DNA of 64,000 bases, taken from positions 1 through 64,000 of the forward strand of contig CAKZOD010000012.1 in the NCBI GenBank assembly GCA_937136055.1, in the 5' to 3' direction. This document shows positions 54,179 to 64,000 of the stretch, piece by piece. The first letter of the stretch is position 1; the number at the start of each line of letters is the position of its first letter. The DNA is from an uncultured Oceanospirillaceae bacterium. GTDB lineage: Bacteria; Pseudomonadota; Gammaproteobacteria; Pseudomonadales; Balneatricaceae. The translations under genes were made by a program, and so were the position numbers. The notes under the pieces were generated by a model that searched no databases, was not told the DNA's origin, and saw only the letters and a list, made by a program, of their open reading frames with translations.

Positions 54179-56140
54179 ATGATTTTATATATCGCTGAAA
54201 AACCTAGCTTAGGCAGAGCTATTGCTGATGCATTGCCTAAGCCCCATAAAAAGCAACAAGGATACATAGAAGTGGGTGGCGGCGATGTGGTTAGTTGGTG
54301 CATCGGCCATCTACTAGAGCAAGCAGAGCCTGATGCATACGATCCCGCCTATAAACAGTGGAAACTTGAACACTTACCTATCGTGCCTGAGCAATGGCAA
54401 TTAAAGGCTAAAAAAGAAACCAGTAAGCAATTAACAGTTTTGCGTGGTCTATTGAAAAAAGCGGACCATATCGTACATGCTGGCGATCCAGATCGCGAAG
54501 GTCAGCTGCTAGTTGATGAAGTGTTAGTGCATTTGAAAGTGGGTATACGCAAACGTAATGCAGCACAACGTTGCTTAATAAGCGATTTGAACCTTCCCGC
54601 GGTTAAAAAGTCTTTATCCAGTTTAAGATCTAACAGTGAGTTTATTCCATTATCCACCTCGGCGTTGGCACGATCGCGGGCTGACTGGCTTTATGGTATG
54701 AATATGACCCGCCTGTGTACCATTTTAGGCGGTAAAGCAGGGTTTCAAGGGGTGTTATCTGTTGGCCGTGTTCAAACTCCGTTATTGGGGTTGGTGGTGC
54801 GCAGAGATGAAGAGATTGAAAACTTTGTGAGCAAACCTTTTTACGAAGTGTGGGCGAAGCTCGTTAGTGCCGATAATATTCCCTTTTTTTTGAAATGGCA
54901 GCCCAGTGAAAATTGTGCCCCGTATCAAGATGAAGAGGGGCGGGTGTTGGCGCGGGCTTTAGCAGAAAATGTAGCCTCGCGCATAAAAGGCCAAAAAGGC
55001 ACGGTTTTACAATGTAATAACAAAGGAAAGCAACAGGCACCTCCGCTGCCTTACAATCTATCATCACTACAAATAGACGCCGCGAAACGTTTTGGTTTCA
55101 GTGCAAAAAAAGTACTAGAGATTTGCCAAGCATTATATGAACGACATAAATTAATTACCTATCCAAGATCCGATAGTCGTTATTTGCCTCAAGAGCACTT
55201 TGCACAAGCAGGACAAGTGACTCAGGCAATTGCCAAAGTCGATGCTAGCTTAAAAAGCGGTGTCGACAACGCTAATTTAACGTTGCGTTCAAAAGCGTGG
55301 AATGACAGCAAAGTCGATGCGCATCATGCCATTATTCCCACCGCAAAAAGTAGTGGCAGTTTAAGCAGTGATGAAGCTTTAATTTATCAGCAAGTTGCCC
55401 GCCAATATCTCTTTCAGTTTTACCCACCTTTTCGTTATGACGAAAGAGAGCTGTCAGTTGAAATCGCGGGTGGTAAATTTTCAGCGAAATCAAAACAGAC
55501 CACGGATGAAGGCTGGAAGGCTTTAATGCCGATCAGTAAGAAAGCTGATAATGCAACCCCAGCTGTACTACCAAACCTTAAAAAGGGCGAGCAGGTTGAC
55601 TGTATTGATGCGCGTATTGACGATAAATTAACTAGCCCTCCAGCCTATTTTAATGATGCTACCTTACTTGCTGCAATGACAGGTATTAGCCGTTTCGTAC
55701 AAGATAGTGAACTTAAAAAAGTATTAAAAGACACCGATGGTATCGGTACAGAAGCAACCCGTGCAGGTATTATCGAGCTGCTCTTTAGGCGCTTATTTCT
55801 GCACCGTGAAGGTAAGTTAATCAAATCGACATTGATTGGTAAAAAGCTCATCGCTAGCCTACCTGATATGGCAACTACCCCCGATATGACGGCGCTATGG
55901 GAATCACGCTTATCGCTAATGGCTGAGCGACAATTTAAATACCAGCAATTTATGCACGATTTACAACTGGTGATAAAGGATTTGTCTAATCAAGTTAACG
56001 CTGCAGCTTTCACAAGCTTAAGCGGAGAGGGGAAGAAACCAAGCTACAAAAAAGGAGGCTTTAAAAAACGTACGACTAAAGCAAAAACCAGTAAAACTAG
56101 CACTCGTAAACCAACAGTTAAGAAAGGATTTAAGAAGTAA
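54179..56140 (+). CDS. topB: DNA topoisomerase III
   Basis: A type IA topoisomerase that unlinks replication and recombination intermediates. The TOPRIM domain has LYIAEKPSLGRAIADALP and HAGDPDREGQLLVDEVL, with the metal-binding DPD. The catalytic tyrosine is in LITYPRSDSRYLP (about residue 327). DGIGTEATRAGIIELLFRR lies further on. The final 35 residues are Lys-rich (KKGGFKKRTTKAKT), taking the place of zinc ribbons for DNA binding. At 653 aa it has E. coli TopB length. It lies 46 bases after the DacB-like gene. Confidence 0.95.
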   Translation: MILYIAEKPSLGRAIADALPKPHKKQQGYIEVGGGDVVSWCIGHLLEQAEPDAYDPAYKQWKLEHLPIVPEQWQLKAKKETSKQLTVLRGLLKKADHIVHAGDPDREGQLLVDEVLVHLKVGIRKRNAAQRCLISDLNLPAVKKSLSSLRSNSEFIPLSTSALARSRADWLYGMNMTRLCTILGGKAGFQGVLSVGRVQTPLLGLVVRRDEEIENFVSKPFYEVWAKLVSADNIPFFLKWQPSENCAPYQDEEGRVLARALAENVASRIKGQKGTVLQCNNKGKQQAPPLPYNLSSLQIDAAKRFGFSAKKVLEICQALYERHKLITYPRSDSRYLPQEHFAQAGQVTQAIAKVDASLKSGVDNANLTLRSKAWNDSKVDAHHAIIPTAKSSGSLSSDEALIYQQVARQYLFQFYPPFRYDERELSVEIAGGKFSAKSKQTTDEGWKALMPISKKADNATPAVLPNLKKGEQVDCIDARIDDKLTSPPAYFNDATLLAAMTGISRFVQDSELKKVLKDTDGIGTEATRAGIIELLFRRLFLHREGKLIKSTLIGKKLIASLPDMATTPDMTALWESRLSLMAERQFKYQQFMHDLQLVIKDLSNQVNAAAFTSLSGEGKKPSYKKGGFKKRTTKAKTSKTSTRKPTVKKGFKK

Positions 56141-56298
56141 TTGGCTAGTGCAATTGTATCATTTAAAAAGTGGGGTTAAATACCCCGTTTATAGATAATC
56201 CATGAAGCTATTACTTGCTTCAAGCTTAATATCATTCATATATTTTAATTTGATCTATACTTTAAATACTCTCTAAATTATCGTCATGAGGCTTGTAT

Positions 56299-58455
56299 AT
56301 GATTAATTTAAATCAGCTAAACTTTCGTACTAAGATATTATTAGGTTACGGTTTAATTCTTTCTTTGATGTTGCTGATTACCGTCGTCGTCTTCTTTGGA
56401 ATTAAATCTTTAGATGACACATTTAAATCTGTTGATCACACCCATAAAGTATTAGAAAAAGCTGCCAGTATCGAAGCGTCAGCTGTTGATATGGAAACGG
56501 GGATGAGAGGGTATTTATTAGCGGGAAAAGAGGAGTTTTTAACTCCTTATAAAAATGGTAAACAAAAGTTCGATGAGCTCATTACAGAGCTTTCTCAAAC
56601 TGTTTCTGATAATCCTCCTCAGGTAGCATTGCTCAATGAAATATCTCTGACAATAAAGGCTTGGCAAACAAATGTAACAGAACCTGTGATCGATTTGCGT
56701 ACAAAAATTGGTGATGCCAAAACCATGAATGATATGTCTGAGGTGATTAAACAAGCTAAAGGGAAACAGTTTTTTGATAAGTTTCGAGGTCAGCTCAAAA
56801 CCTTTATCGATCGAGAAAGTGTGTTGATGATCCAGCGTAAGAAACAAGCCAAAGCGAGCAGTGATATAAATGAGCTTAGAAAGCTAACCAATTGGGTCGA
56901 ACACACGTACAAAGTTATTGCTCAAGCACAAACTATCATTGCATCAGCTGTGGATATGGAAACGGGAATGCGTGGGTTTTTATTAGCAGGAAAAGATGAT
57001 TTTTTAGAGCCTTATAATGATGGTAAGGCCAACTTTAATAGCGCTATTACAGAGTTGATGAAGACTGTCTCGGATAATCCTGCTCAAGTTACTTTGCTAA
57101 AAGAAAGCCAAGAGACTATTTCTCAATGGATATCGCTAGTTGTTGAAGAACAAATCGCACTTAGGCGTGCAATAGGTGATGCAAAAACGATGGATGATAT
57201 GGCTGACTTGGTTGGTCAAGCAAAAGGAAAGCTCTACTTCGATAAGTTTCGCCAGCAAATTAAAACCTTTAAGGATAAAGAGCGAGTATTGATGGAGGTT
57301 AGAAATAATGACATGGTTGAAATGGAGGCTACGGTTGTCAATAGCACAGTATTTGGAACATTATTTGCTTTAATCGTTGGGAGTTTATTTGCCTTTTATA
57401 TCTCTCGTCATATTATGAATTTACTCGGTGGCGAGCCTCTGTACATTGCTAATATAGCGAGAAGTGTTGCATCTGGTGATTTATCGTTGGAGCTTGCTGA
57501 GACGGATAAAGAGAAAAGCGTCTTTGCTGAAATGCGTAATATGATGGCTTACTTGCAAGATAAAGTACGATTAGCTCAAAAAATTGCTGCTGGTGAGCTC
57601 AATCATAAGGTTAATATAGCCTCTGAAAATGATGCTTTAGGGTTAGCGTTGAACAAAATGACAGATAACCTCAATGAGGTTTTGGGGCAAACTCAATTAG
57701 CGAGCAACGAAATTTCACAGGGCAGTAATAGTGTATCTGAGGAGAGCGCATCGCTATCTAAAGGTGCTTCTACTCAAGCGGAGAACCTTGTTAATATTTC
57801 CTCTTCGTTAAATGAGCTTTCTTATCAGATTACTGATAATGCGAAAAGCGCCAATCAAGCTAATGACCTAGTATCTCAAGCGCAGGGTGAGTCCAAACGT
57901 GGCAGTGAAAAAATGCAGCAGATGGTCAGTGCGATGGAGGAAATTTCCGATGCTAGCCAAAAAATATCTCAATTTATCACCACCATTGATGAAATAGCGG
58001 AGCAAACGAATCTGTTGGCTTTGAATGCTGCTATTGAAGCTGCGAGAGCGGGAGAGCAGGGGCGTGGTTTCGCTGTTGTGGCAGAAGAGGTAAGAAATCT
58101 CGCGGCCAGAAGTACTGTTGCTGCAGAAGAAACTTCAAAACTTATCGATCAATCTGTAGAGAAAACCAATCACGGAAGCTTAATTGCGGGTGAAACGGCT
58201 GAAAGTTTACAGCAAATATTTGAACATATTGGCAAGACCTCTGAATTAGTAAAAGAGATAGCTACAGCGAGTAATGAGCAAGCTTTAGGTGCAGAAGAAA
58301 TCAATAAAGGGGTGAGTGAAATCGATACAATTACCCAAGAGAACAATAGTGCAGCAAGTACCAGTGCGGTTGCAGCAGAGCAGTTATCAGCTCAAGCTGT
58401 AAATCTTCGTGAGTTGTTATCGCGATTCAAACTGGAGCAAGCAAAAGCATCATAA
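56299..58455 (+). CDS. methyl-accepting chemotaxis protein with duplicated CHASE3 sensor
   Basis: A 718-aa transducer. A membrane helix lies near 12-35. Two successive CHASE3-type modules follow (about 45-180 and 205-350) that are clearly copies of each other: each has [18 protein letters not shown], then a GKxxF region, TVSDNP and IGDAKTMxDM. A second helix (about 357-378), HAMP and a methyl-accepting signalling domain follow, with the hairpin tip [20 protein letters not shown] and [21 protein letters not shown] 56299 follows GAGG. The C-terminus lacks a CheR-tethering pentapeptide. The ligand is unknown. Confidence 0.9.
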   Translation: MINLNQLNFRTKILLGYGLILSLMLLITVVVFFGIKSLDDTFKSVDHTHKVLEKAASIEASAVDMETGMRGYLLAGKEEFLTPYKNGKQKFDELITELSQTVSDNPPQVALLNEISLTIKAWQTNVTEPVIDLRTKIGDAKTMNDMSEVIKQAKGKQFFDKFRGQLKTFIDRESVLMIQRKKQAKASSDINELRKLTNWVEHTYKVIAQAQTIIASAVDMETGMRGFLLAGKDDFLEPYNDGKANFNSAITELMKTVSDNPAQVTLLKESQETISQWISLVVEEQIALRRAIGDAKTMDDMADLVGQAKGKLYFDKFRQQIKTFKDKERVLMEVRNNDMVEMEATVVNSTVFGTLFALIVGSLFAFYISRHIMNLLGGEPLYIANIARSVASGDLSLELAETDKEKSVFAEMRNMMAYLQDKVRLAQKIAAGELNHKVNIASENDALGLALNKMTDNLNEVLGQTQLASNEISQGSNSVSEESASLSKGASTQAENLVNISSSLNELSYQITDNAKSANQANDLVSQAQGESKRGSEKMQQMVSAMEEISDASQKISQFITTIDEIAEQTNLLALNAAIEAARAGEQGRGFAVVAEEVRNLAARSTVAAEETSKLIDQSVEKTNHGSLIAGETAESLQQIFEHIGKTSELVKEIATASNEQALGAEEINKGVSEIDTITQENNSAASTSAVAAEQLSAQAVNLRELLSRFKLEQAKAS

Positions 58456-58771
58456 ATAGTCAGTATTTAAAAGAGATAGAAAACCACCACTACAGCAAAG
58501 GCTATTAGCAGATAGACTTTGCTCTTTTTATCCTCATTTACTTGAGCCCTCTTATTTATTCAACCTGTAACTCTTGGATTCAAGCTCGTCTTGCTTAACC
58601 CGTTTTAATCACTATAAAGCGATTGGTGAGTGCAGGCTTTTCTAAAATGATCCCTAGGAGAATTAGCCAGCAGCCGCTATGATGCTTATATATTCCCTTC
58701 GTTATTATAGGGTTGCCAGTGTAGAGCAGTTTAGCGCTGATAACCCTATAATATTATTGAGGGTTAAAAGT
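58456..58771. other. intergenic region, upstream of ndh-like gene
   Basis: No gene with a standard start codon. At its right end TAACCCT (58741-58747) can pair with AGGGTTA (58760-58766), covering the ribosome-binding site of the next gene; the loop contains a possible -10, TATAAT (58747-58752). Confidence 0.35.
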
Positions 58772-60064
58772 ATGTTAAAAATTGTCATTGTAGGAGGTGG
58801 CGCAGGAGGTTTAGAGTTAGCTGCAAAACTTGGGGCTAATCTAGGCAAGAATCAAAAAGCTGACGTAACGCTGATCGATCGTAACCGATCTCATATTTGG
58901 AAACCGCTATTGCATGAAGTAGCAACTGGCACTTTAGATACAAGTATCGAAGGTGTGGTTTATCATGCCCATGCGGCCAAACACCACTATCGATTTTGCT
59001 TAGGGACTTTTATCGGTCTTGATAGCGAGAACAAAACCGTGACGCTTGCTGAAAGCTTTACTGAGGACAATGCGCAACTCTTAGCGCAGCGTGAAATTGC
59101 GTACGATATATTAGTGCTTGCGATTGGTTCACAAAGCAATGATTTTGGCACTAAAGGTGTTAAAGAGCATTGCCACTTTCTTGACTCAACAGCTCAGGCA
59201 GAGCGTTTTCATCAACATTTGTTGAATCAGTTTTTACGCATAAACCAATCACAGAGTGCTGCTCCTGAGCTTAACATCGCAATTGTCGGAGCGGGTGCAA
59301 CGGGAGTGGAGCTTTCTGCAGAGCTACTTAACGTCAGTAAGCTGATCAAATCTTATAATATGCCTAACATCAGTCGAGAGAAGCTCAATATACATCTGAT
59401 AGAAGCAGGTCCTAGAATTCTCGGTGCGCTTTCTGAGCGTATTTCAGATGCCGCAAGAACAGAGCTGAATAAGCTAGGTGTGACAGTACGAGAAAGTACG
59501 CGTATTGAGCAGGCCACTGACCAGGGGTTTGTCACATCAGATGGTGAATTAATTAAAGCGGATCTTATGGTGTGGGCAGCAGGTGTTAAAGTGCCTGACT
59601 TTATTAAACAGCTGGATATTTTCGAGCTAAATCATCTCAATCAAATTTTAGTAAAACCTAATCTGCAATCTACTACTAGTGATAGCATTTATGTGCTGGG
59701 AGATTGTTGCGGGTTTAAAAATAAAGATGGCTCATGGGTACCGCCACGTGCGCAATCTGCCCACCAAATGGCTGATCGTGTTTATCAAAACCTACTCTTG
59801 CATATGTCAGGCAAACCGTTAAAAACTTATCAATATCGTGACTATGGCTCGTTAGTGAGTTTATCTCGTTTTGGTGCTGTTGGTAATTTGATGGGAAATC
59901 TAACGAAACGCTCTATGTTTATTGAAGGGCATATTGCGCGCATTATGTATATTTCTCTTTATCGAATGCATCAATTTGCTATCCATGGCAAAGCGAAAGC
60001 GCTACTTGTGATAGCTGCTGAAAAAATAGCGAAAGTGGTTAGGCCTAAAATGAAACTGCATTAA
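58772..60064 (+). CDS. ndh: type II NADH dehydrogenase (NDH-2)
   Basis: A single-subunit, non-pumping NADH:quinone oxidoreductase on the inner membrane. The 430-aa protein has the FAD-binding IVIVGGGAGGLELAAKLG, KPLLHEVATGTL, the NADH-binding IAIVGAGATGVELSAEL, VWAAGVKVPDFI and YVLGDCCGF, then RAQSAHQMADRVYQNL. The amphipathic C-terminus would attach it to the membrane. ATG 58772 with GAGGG eight bases upstream is used; the 31 extra codons of the longer frame lack family similarity. It offers an alternative to Na+-NQR for NADH oxidation. Confidence 0.9.
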   Translation: MLKIVIVGGGAGGLELAAKLGANLGKNQKADVTLIDRNRSHIWKPLLHEVATGTLDTSIEGVVYHAHAAKHHYRFCLGTFIGLDSENKTVTLAESFTEDNAQLLAQREIAYDILVLAIGSQSNDFGTKGVKEHCHFLDSTAQAERFHQHLLNQFLRINQSQSAAPELNIAIVGAGATGVELSAELLNVSKLIKSYNMPNISREKLNIHLIEAGPRILGALSERISDAARTELNKLGVTVRESTRIEQATDQGFVTSDGELIKADLMVWAAGVKVPDFIKQLDIFELNHLNQILVKPNLQSTTSDSIYVLGDCCGFKNKDGSWVPPRAQSAHQMADRVYQNLLLHMSGKPLKTYQYRDYGSLVSLSRFGAVGNLMGNLTKRSMFIEGHIARIMYISLYRMHQFAIHGKAKALLVIAAEKIAKVVRPKMKLH

Positions 60065-60088
60065 TCTATTTTTAATCAGGTCAGTTTG

Positions 60089-60117
60089 AAAAAGTCACTG
60101 ACTCGGTGACTTTTTTT
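60089..60117 (+). terminator. intrinsic terminator after the ndh-like gene
   Basis: AAAGTCAC-tgactcg-GTGACTTT stem followed by T residues, 25 bases after the stop. Confidence 0.9.
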
Positions 60118-60173
60118 GCGTTTGGGCTTGATTAAAAACTCATGTTTGAGTCACTATTGCAGCCCCAAATTTT

Positions 60174-61010
60174 ATGGCTACACATTGGCTTAATATGTAT
60201 TTTTATTTCGGTTTTGGATCCAACATTAACATGACATCTTTAGCGGCTAAAGGTGTCGTTCCGATAAGCTCGCAACCCGCTGTTTTACGTGGTTGGAAAT
60301 TACGCTTTAATGTACAGCATTTTTTTCGTATAGAAGGTGGCGTGGGGAATGTCGAGTACACTGGGGATCTACAAGATCGAGTGTTAGGTATGCTACATGA
60401 GTGCCAGGATAGTACGCTTGATTATCTTGATGCCACAGAAGCTTACGGGCATGGTTATGATCGAATACGTGTTGATGTCGAATTGCTGAGTGAGCCATTA
60501 GCAGAGCAAGCGGATAAAGTTCAAAAACGTAAAGCCTATGTCTATGTAGGTATGCCTAGTTTTATTGATAATGATTGCCTACCCAGTAGACGCTATTTAA
60601 ATATTATTTTAACAGGGGCAGAGCAAGCAGGGTTTGATAGTGACTATATACAGCAACTCAGTAAGCACCCCATTCATGACAGTCGCGATTATCCAGCGTA
60701 TATCCCGCCCAAAGGTGAGTACCCCATTTTTGATGTGGATTCTTTAGAAAAAGAGCCGTTATTCACTGCGCTTTTGGGATCTGTGTTTGATATGAGTAAT
60801 GCACGCCCTCATCATGAGTTTTTGAAAAAATTCTTTGGTGGGCAGGATATGACGTTATTTCATTTGAAGCGCTTAGACAGTGCTAATAACCAAGAAACGA
60901 TTGAGGACATTAAAGAAAATCGATTAAATGAAAAGCAAACAAAGTATCTGAATAATTACTTAAATGAATATGCTCAAGAATATCGCTATGTAGGACGTTT
61001 CTGTTATTAG
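60174..61010 (+). CDS. gamma-glutamylcyclotransferase-like protein with C-terminal extension
   Basis: The N-terminal GGCT-like domain (residues about 8-150) has YFGFGSNINMTSLAAKG, the substrate-loop version of YxYGSN, then RGWKLRFN, VLGMLHECQD and LDATEAYGHGYDRI, whose Glu is the likely catalytic acid. GGCT enzymes cyclise gamma-glutamyl groups to 5-oxoproline. The remaining ~110 residues (DSRDYPAYIPPKGEYPIFDV and beyond) are an extension I do not recognise. At 278 aa it is much longer than simple GGCT proteins. The start is ATG 60174 or 60195; neither has a good ribosome-binding site. Confidence 0.75.
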   Translation: MATHWLNMYFYFGFGSNINMTSLAAKGVVPISSQPAVLRGWKLRFNVQHFFRIEGGVGNVEYTGDLQDRVLGMLHECQDSTLDYLDATEAYGHGYDRIRVDVELLSEPLAEQADKVQKRKAYVYVGMPSFIDNDCLPSRRYLNIILTGAEQAGFDSDYIQQLSKHPIHDSRDYPAYIPPKGEYPIFDVDSLEKEPLFTALLGSVFDMSNARPHHEFLKKFFGGQDMTLFHLKRLDSANNQETIEDIKENRLNEKQTKYLNNYLNEYAQEYRYVGRFCY

Positions 61011-61067
61011 TCGCTTTAAAATGAAAATAGTCGCTTTAAAATGAAAATAGTCGCTTTAAAATAAAAA
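61008..61067. repeat. three tandem copies of a 20-bp unit
   Basis: The unit TAGTCGCTTTAAAATGAAAA occurs at 61008-61027 and 61028-61047, and with one change at 61048-61067. The first TAG is the stop codon of the GGCT-like gene. Confidence 0.9.
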
Positions 61068-61144
61068 GCAGTGCGCTCTTTTTTGAATCCGCAAGCCTGG
61101 TGTAAAGCCAGACTATTTAAGACTGGCTGAATCGATAGGTAAGC

Positions 61145-62626
61145 TTAAGAGGGGAACTCAGAATATACTTCAATTTGTTCTATTTCTTCAGTAAGCGTTG
61201 TGTATTTAACGTCTACGTCTGATCTAGCTGGTACAGTTACGTTGATTATATAACCTACTCCAATTTCGTTCAGGAACTCCATGTTTGTTTTAGTGATTTT
61301 CATGTTATCGTGAATAGGCTGTATAAGTTTGACCACTTTAGGCTCAGCGCTGCTATTTGTTATTTTGATGGTTTTATCATCCTCATAGATAGTTTTTTTG
61401 GTTTTTACTTCTTTATCCCCGAAAATGCGGGAGCTTTTAATATTCGAGCGGTGAGTTTTTGAAACGCTAATATCAAATGCTTCACCGATGATAAAAGATC
61501 GTTTTATACCAATCGCTGTATCATCTAGGTGGCCTTCACCAGAAAAACTGTGCTCTGCTTTTTTGTTCGATTCATAGAAGCGAGCAATACCATTAGGCAT
61601 AGGGATACCTAATCCGTTAGTTGCTGTGTTTTCAAATTGTATTTGGATGCGAGCGTTTTTTATTGGTTTGCCTGTTTTTTCATTATAATCTTGATCCACG
61701 TTATAAAGGTAGGTTGTTGAATACTTTGCAGCTTCGAAGTCAAATATTCTGACTTGTTTTTCTTGATTTTTAGGGAGATCTGTCTTTATTGGTAGTGTGT
61801 GTTTTTTATAGCCTCCAATATTACTGATTTGGCGTCTTAATTTAGAATAGCTTTGAGATGCACCAGATGCTGTACTTTCACCAATAAGGGTAGGATCGTA
61901 ATCAAATGGATCTTTGTGCACCACATCACCAAAAAGTAGATTCACAAGAGCATTTTTATAATCTGTTGAAGTATTGTTCTCTAAGGTTACCCAAGCACTT
62001 ACATCCATTTGATTATTGGGTTTTAGTTTAAAGGTGTAGTCAGCACTCCACCCCAAACCCTTCGTCAAGTAGGTTAGCTTAACGTTCTTTGCTATTGGCT
62101 CATTTTTATGAACCTTAATTGTTAGCTCTGGTGAGAGTGCCATTTTATTGGGCAGGTTTGAAAAGCTGTACAAGTAATTATTACTTTCTCTTGGGTGAGA
62201 AAGAATTGACTTGTTAGCAGTTTGGAGTAGTAGCCTATTATCATCAATGCTTAAAAGTTTCGCTGTAATTTTTTTGCCAGAATCTAAATGCTCAATATTG
62301 ATGGGTTGATTTAGCATAGCTTCGAGCATATTTTCATGGCTAATGTAAAAGTGGCTAAATGCTTTCTCTTTCACATTAGCACCTTCAATGAAAGACGAAC
62401 GTTGATTGATTTGTTCGCTAATACCTGTAAAGCGAATACTATCAATGGAGTTATTTTCAATATCCGCAGGTATAGTTCGTGTATCTTCTACTAAGCCAAA
62501 CCCTTCATCGTAAAGTGTAAGGGTAAGTTCACTTTGGCTCTCTAAGTCACTATGGAAAGTAACAGCATTTGTAGCATTTGAAAGTGTTAGGGCGATCAGT
62601 GAAATTAAGAGTTTTTTTGTCATCAT
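61145..62626 (-). CDS. exported DUF4139 domain protein
   Basis: A 493-aa protein with a signal peptide (LLISLIALTLSNATNA, residues about 6-21), so periplasmic or outer-surface. It has the DUF4139 layout: an N-terminal strand region (LTLTLYDEGFGLVEDTRTIP), KLTYLTKGLGWSADYTFKL, a middle loop, then VRIFDFEAAKYSTTYLYNVD and SFIIGEAFDISVSKTHR, ending in a strand-rich part. The family has no established function. It is convergent with the GGCT-like gene; its promoter region is 62627-62855. Confidence 0.82.
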   Translation of the reverse strand: MMTKKLLISLIALTLSNATNAVTFHSDLESQSELTLTLYDEGFGLVEDTRTIPADIENNSIDSIRFTGISEQINQRSSFIEGANVKEKAFSHFYISHENMLEAMLNQPINIEHLDSGKKITAKLLSIDDNRLLLQTANKSILSHPRESNNYLYSFSNLPNKMALSPELTIKVHKNEPIAKNVKLTYLTKGLGWSADYTFKLKPNNQMDVSAWVTLENNTSTDYKNALVNLLFGDVVHKDPFDYDPTLIGESTASGASQSYSKLRRQISNIGGYKKHTLPIKTDLPKNQEKQVRIFDFEAAKYSTTYLYNVDQDYNEKTGKPIKNARIQIQFENTATNGLGIPMPNGIARFYESNKKAEHSFSGEGHLDDTAIGIKRSFIIGEAFDISVSKTHRSNIKSSRIFGDKEVKTKKTIYEDDKTIKITNSSAEPKVVKLIQPIHDNMKITKTNMEFLNEIGVGYIINVTVPARSDVDVKYTTLTEEIEQIEVYSEFPS

Positions 62627-62855
62627 TAATTCTCTCGTTCAGGCTAGAGGAAAGTGCAGAATTGATTATGAGCTTTAAATAAATATGCTTGCAATACCAA
62701 ATATAGATTAAACAAACAAAATGGGAGAAAAGAGCAGGTTAGTTTTAAAAGTAATATTGTTGAAGGTGGATTTATAGAAGTGGGGGATAATAGCAATCAA
62801 TGGAAGTGGCAAGGGCAGTGCAGCATTGCTGCACTGCTGATAGATCAAGCTAGAA

Positions 62856-64000
62856 TTACAAGCCACCCATGCAGATGTATTTAGTTTCTAGGTAATCATC
62901 TAAACCGTATTTAGAACCTTCACGGCCTTGGCCTGATTCCTTAACACCGCCAAATGGGATAACTTCAGAGCTAATAGCTACTTCGTTAACGCCTACCATA
63001 CCGTATTCAACCGCTTCAGATACACGCCAGATACGTGACATGTTTTCAGTGAAGATATAAGAGGCTAAACCAAATTCAGTATCGTTCGCCATTGCAATAG
63101 CTTCTTCTTCAGTGCTGAACTTGAAGACAGGAGCAACAGGGCCGAAGATCTCTTCTTTAGCAATACGCATATCGTTGCTAAGGTTAGACAGTACTGTTGG
63201 CTGGTAGAAATGGTTACCCGCACTATCCACTTTACCACCTGTGTTGATTGTCGCGCCTTTAGTCGCAGCATCTTCAACCAAGGAGCCTACTTTAGCAACG
63301 GCTTGTTCGGTGATTAATGGGCCGATAGTCGTGCTGCCATCAAAGCCGTTACCGACTTTAAACTCTTCAACTTTAGCAGTCAGTTTAGCAACAAACTCAT
63401 CGTAAATAGTATCTTGTACGATTAAGCGGTTAGCGCAGATGCAAGTTTGTCCGGCATTACGAAATTTTGTACCAATAGCACCGGCAACGGCTTTATCAAT
63501 ATCTGCATCGTCAAATACAACAACAGGTGCATTTCCGCCCAATTCCATTGAAGTACGCTTAACTGTTTTAGCGCACTGTGCCATCAGCAATTTACCAACA
63601 GGCGTTGAACCTGTGAAAGTGAATTTCTTAACGATAGGGTTTGAAGTTAGCTCTTCACCGATTTCAGGCGCATTGCTACCGCAAACAACGTTAAATAAGC
63701 CCGCTGGAATACCCGCACGATCTGCAAGTTCTGCCATTGCCAACGCAGAAAGCGGTGTCTCAGCTGCAGGTTTTAAGACAATTGCACAACCTGTTACTAG
63801 AGCCGGTGCTGCTTTACGCGTGATCATTGCGTTTGGAAAGTTCCAAGGTGTAACGGCTGCTACAACACCAATTGGCTGTTTGATGACGATTGAGCGACGA
63901 TCACCAGTAGTATGAGGAATCACATCACCGTAAATGCGCTTACCTTCTTCAGCAAACCATTCAATGAAAGATGCACCGTAACCTACTTCACCACGAGACT
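62856..64000 (-). CDS. gabD: NAD(P)+-dependent succinate-semialdehyde dehydrogenase, partial
   Basis: The frame is open to the right edge (first full codon at 63998), so the N-terminus lies outside. The visible 381 residues are the ALDH core: [62 protein letters not shown], the catalytic Glu in [12 protein letters not shown] and nucleophilic Cys in [13 protein letters not shown]. The ending [20 protein letters not shown] and [13 protein letters not shown] is typical of GabD, which oxidises succinate semialdehyde to succinate (4-aminobutyrate route and the last part of homoprotocatechuate breakdown). Confidence 0.92.
   Translation of the reverse strand, partial: SRGEVGYGASFIEWFAEEGKRIYGDVIPHTTGDRRSIVIKQPIGVVAAVTPWNFPNAMITRKAAPALVTGCAIVLKPAAETPLSALAMAELADRAGIPAGLFNVVCGSNAPEIGEELTSNPIVKKFTFTGSTPVGKLLMAQCAKTVKRTSMELGGNAPVVVFDDADIDKAVAGAIGTKFRNAGQTCICANRLIVQDTIYDEFVAKLTAKVEEFKVGNGFDGSTTIGPLITEQAVAKVGSLVEDAATKGATINTGGKVDSAGNHFYQPTVLSNLSNDMRIAKEEIFGPVAPVFKFSTEEEAIAMANDTEFGLASYIFTENMSRIWRVSEAVEYGMVGVNEVAISSEVIPFGGVKESGQGREGSKYGLDDYLETKYICMGGL

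Noticed and set aside
58467..58545. Minus-strand frame encoding a short membrane peptide (KSKVYLLIAFAVVVVFYLF)
   Set aside because: The peptide looks like a single membrane helix, but the frame has no ATG, GTG or TTG before an upstream stop, so it is not called as a gene.
1..64000. CRISPR arrays, tRNA or rRNA genes, prophage
   Set aside because: No regularly spaced direct repeats, no cloverleaf sequences ending in a GGTTCRA-type loop, and no phage structural genes were recognised by eye.

Overview
The window reads as the chromosome of a low-to-moderate GC marine gammaproteobacterium, probably from the Cellvibrionales/Oceanospirillales side of Pseudomonadales. Support: a complete Na+-translocating NADH:quinone reductase operon (nqrABCDEF, apbE, nqrM) followed by sthA, the Na+/H+ antiporter nhaB, a PsrA-like regulator next to nagZ as in Pseudomonas, fmdB-like before aspS, plus miaE, ttcA and metA. 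This placement is inference from gene content and order; no rRNA or tRNA gene was seen.

Layout. 1-4 kb is accessory: an agmatinase fragment cut off where a short repeat begins, four copies of that repeat (A-D) separating single genes (exported MsrA, HCCA-isomerase-like protein, methyltransferase), and the first copy of a 270-bp structured element. 4-8.5 kb holds thiol/electrophile-handling genes (DsbA-like oxidoreductase, two GSTs, an aldehyde dehydrogenase); two promoter regions here share a CGATCG-centred operator of TetR-family type. 8.5-16 kb holds a 56-residue unknown protein, TenA-like, SGNH hydrolase, VOC, DapD-like, HAD, Gfo/Idh and DUF1801 genes. 15.8-18.1 kb is one Cache-HAMP-PAS-GGDEF diguanylate cyclase split by an in-frame stop. 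18.6-24.1 kb has a divergent PRPP-synthetase-like protein, YigZ, NhaB and an SCP2 protein.

24-37.4 kb is housekeeping: sohB, psrA-like, nagZ, mscS-like, metA, SDR, miaE, ttcA, a FemAB-like acyltransferase, HIT, CopD-like, fmdB-like and aspS. 38-46.7 kb is the nqr operon with its maturation genes and sthA, preceded by a perfect 17-bp palindrome next to a -10 box. 46.8-50.7 kb holds a GAF-GGDEF-EAL protein, a thioesterase and a relic of homoprotocatechuate catabolism: hpaR intact beside a decayed hpaG. 50.9-64 kb holds a TIGR02647 protein, YaeQ, a CBS protein, DacB-like, TopB, a chemoreceptor with a duplicated sensor, NDH-2, a GGCT-like protein, an exported DUF4139 protein and gabD, which runs off the right edge.

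The most unusual signal is a dispersed element (863-1133, 33599-33867, and an internally deleted copy at 48676-48786). Its arms differ between copies but stay complementary within each copy. The folded form predicted is a three-way junction, so base-pairing itself appears to be under selection.
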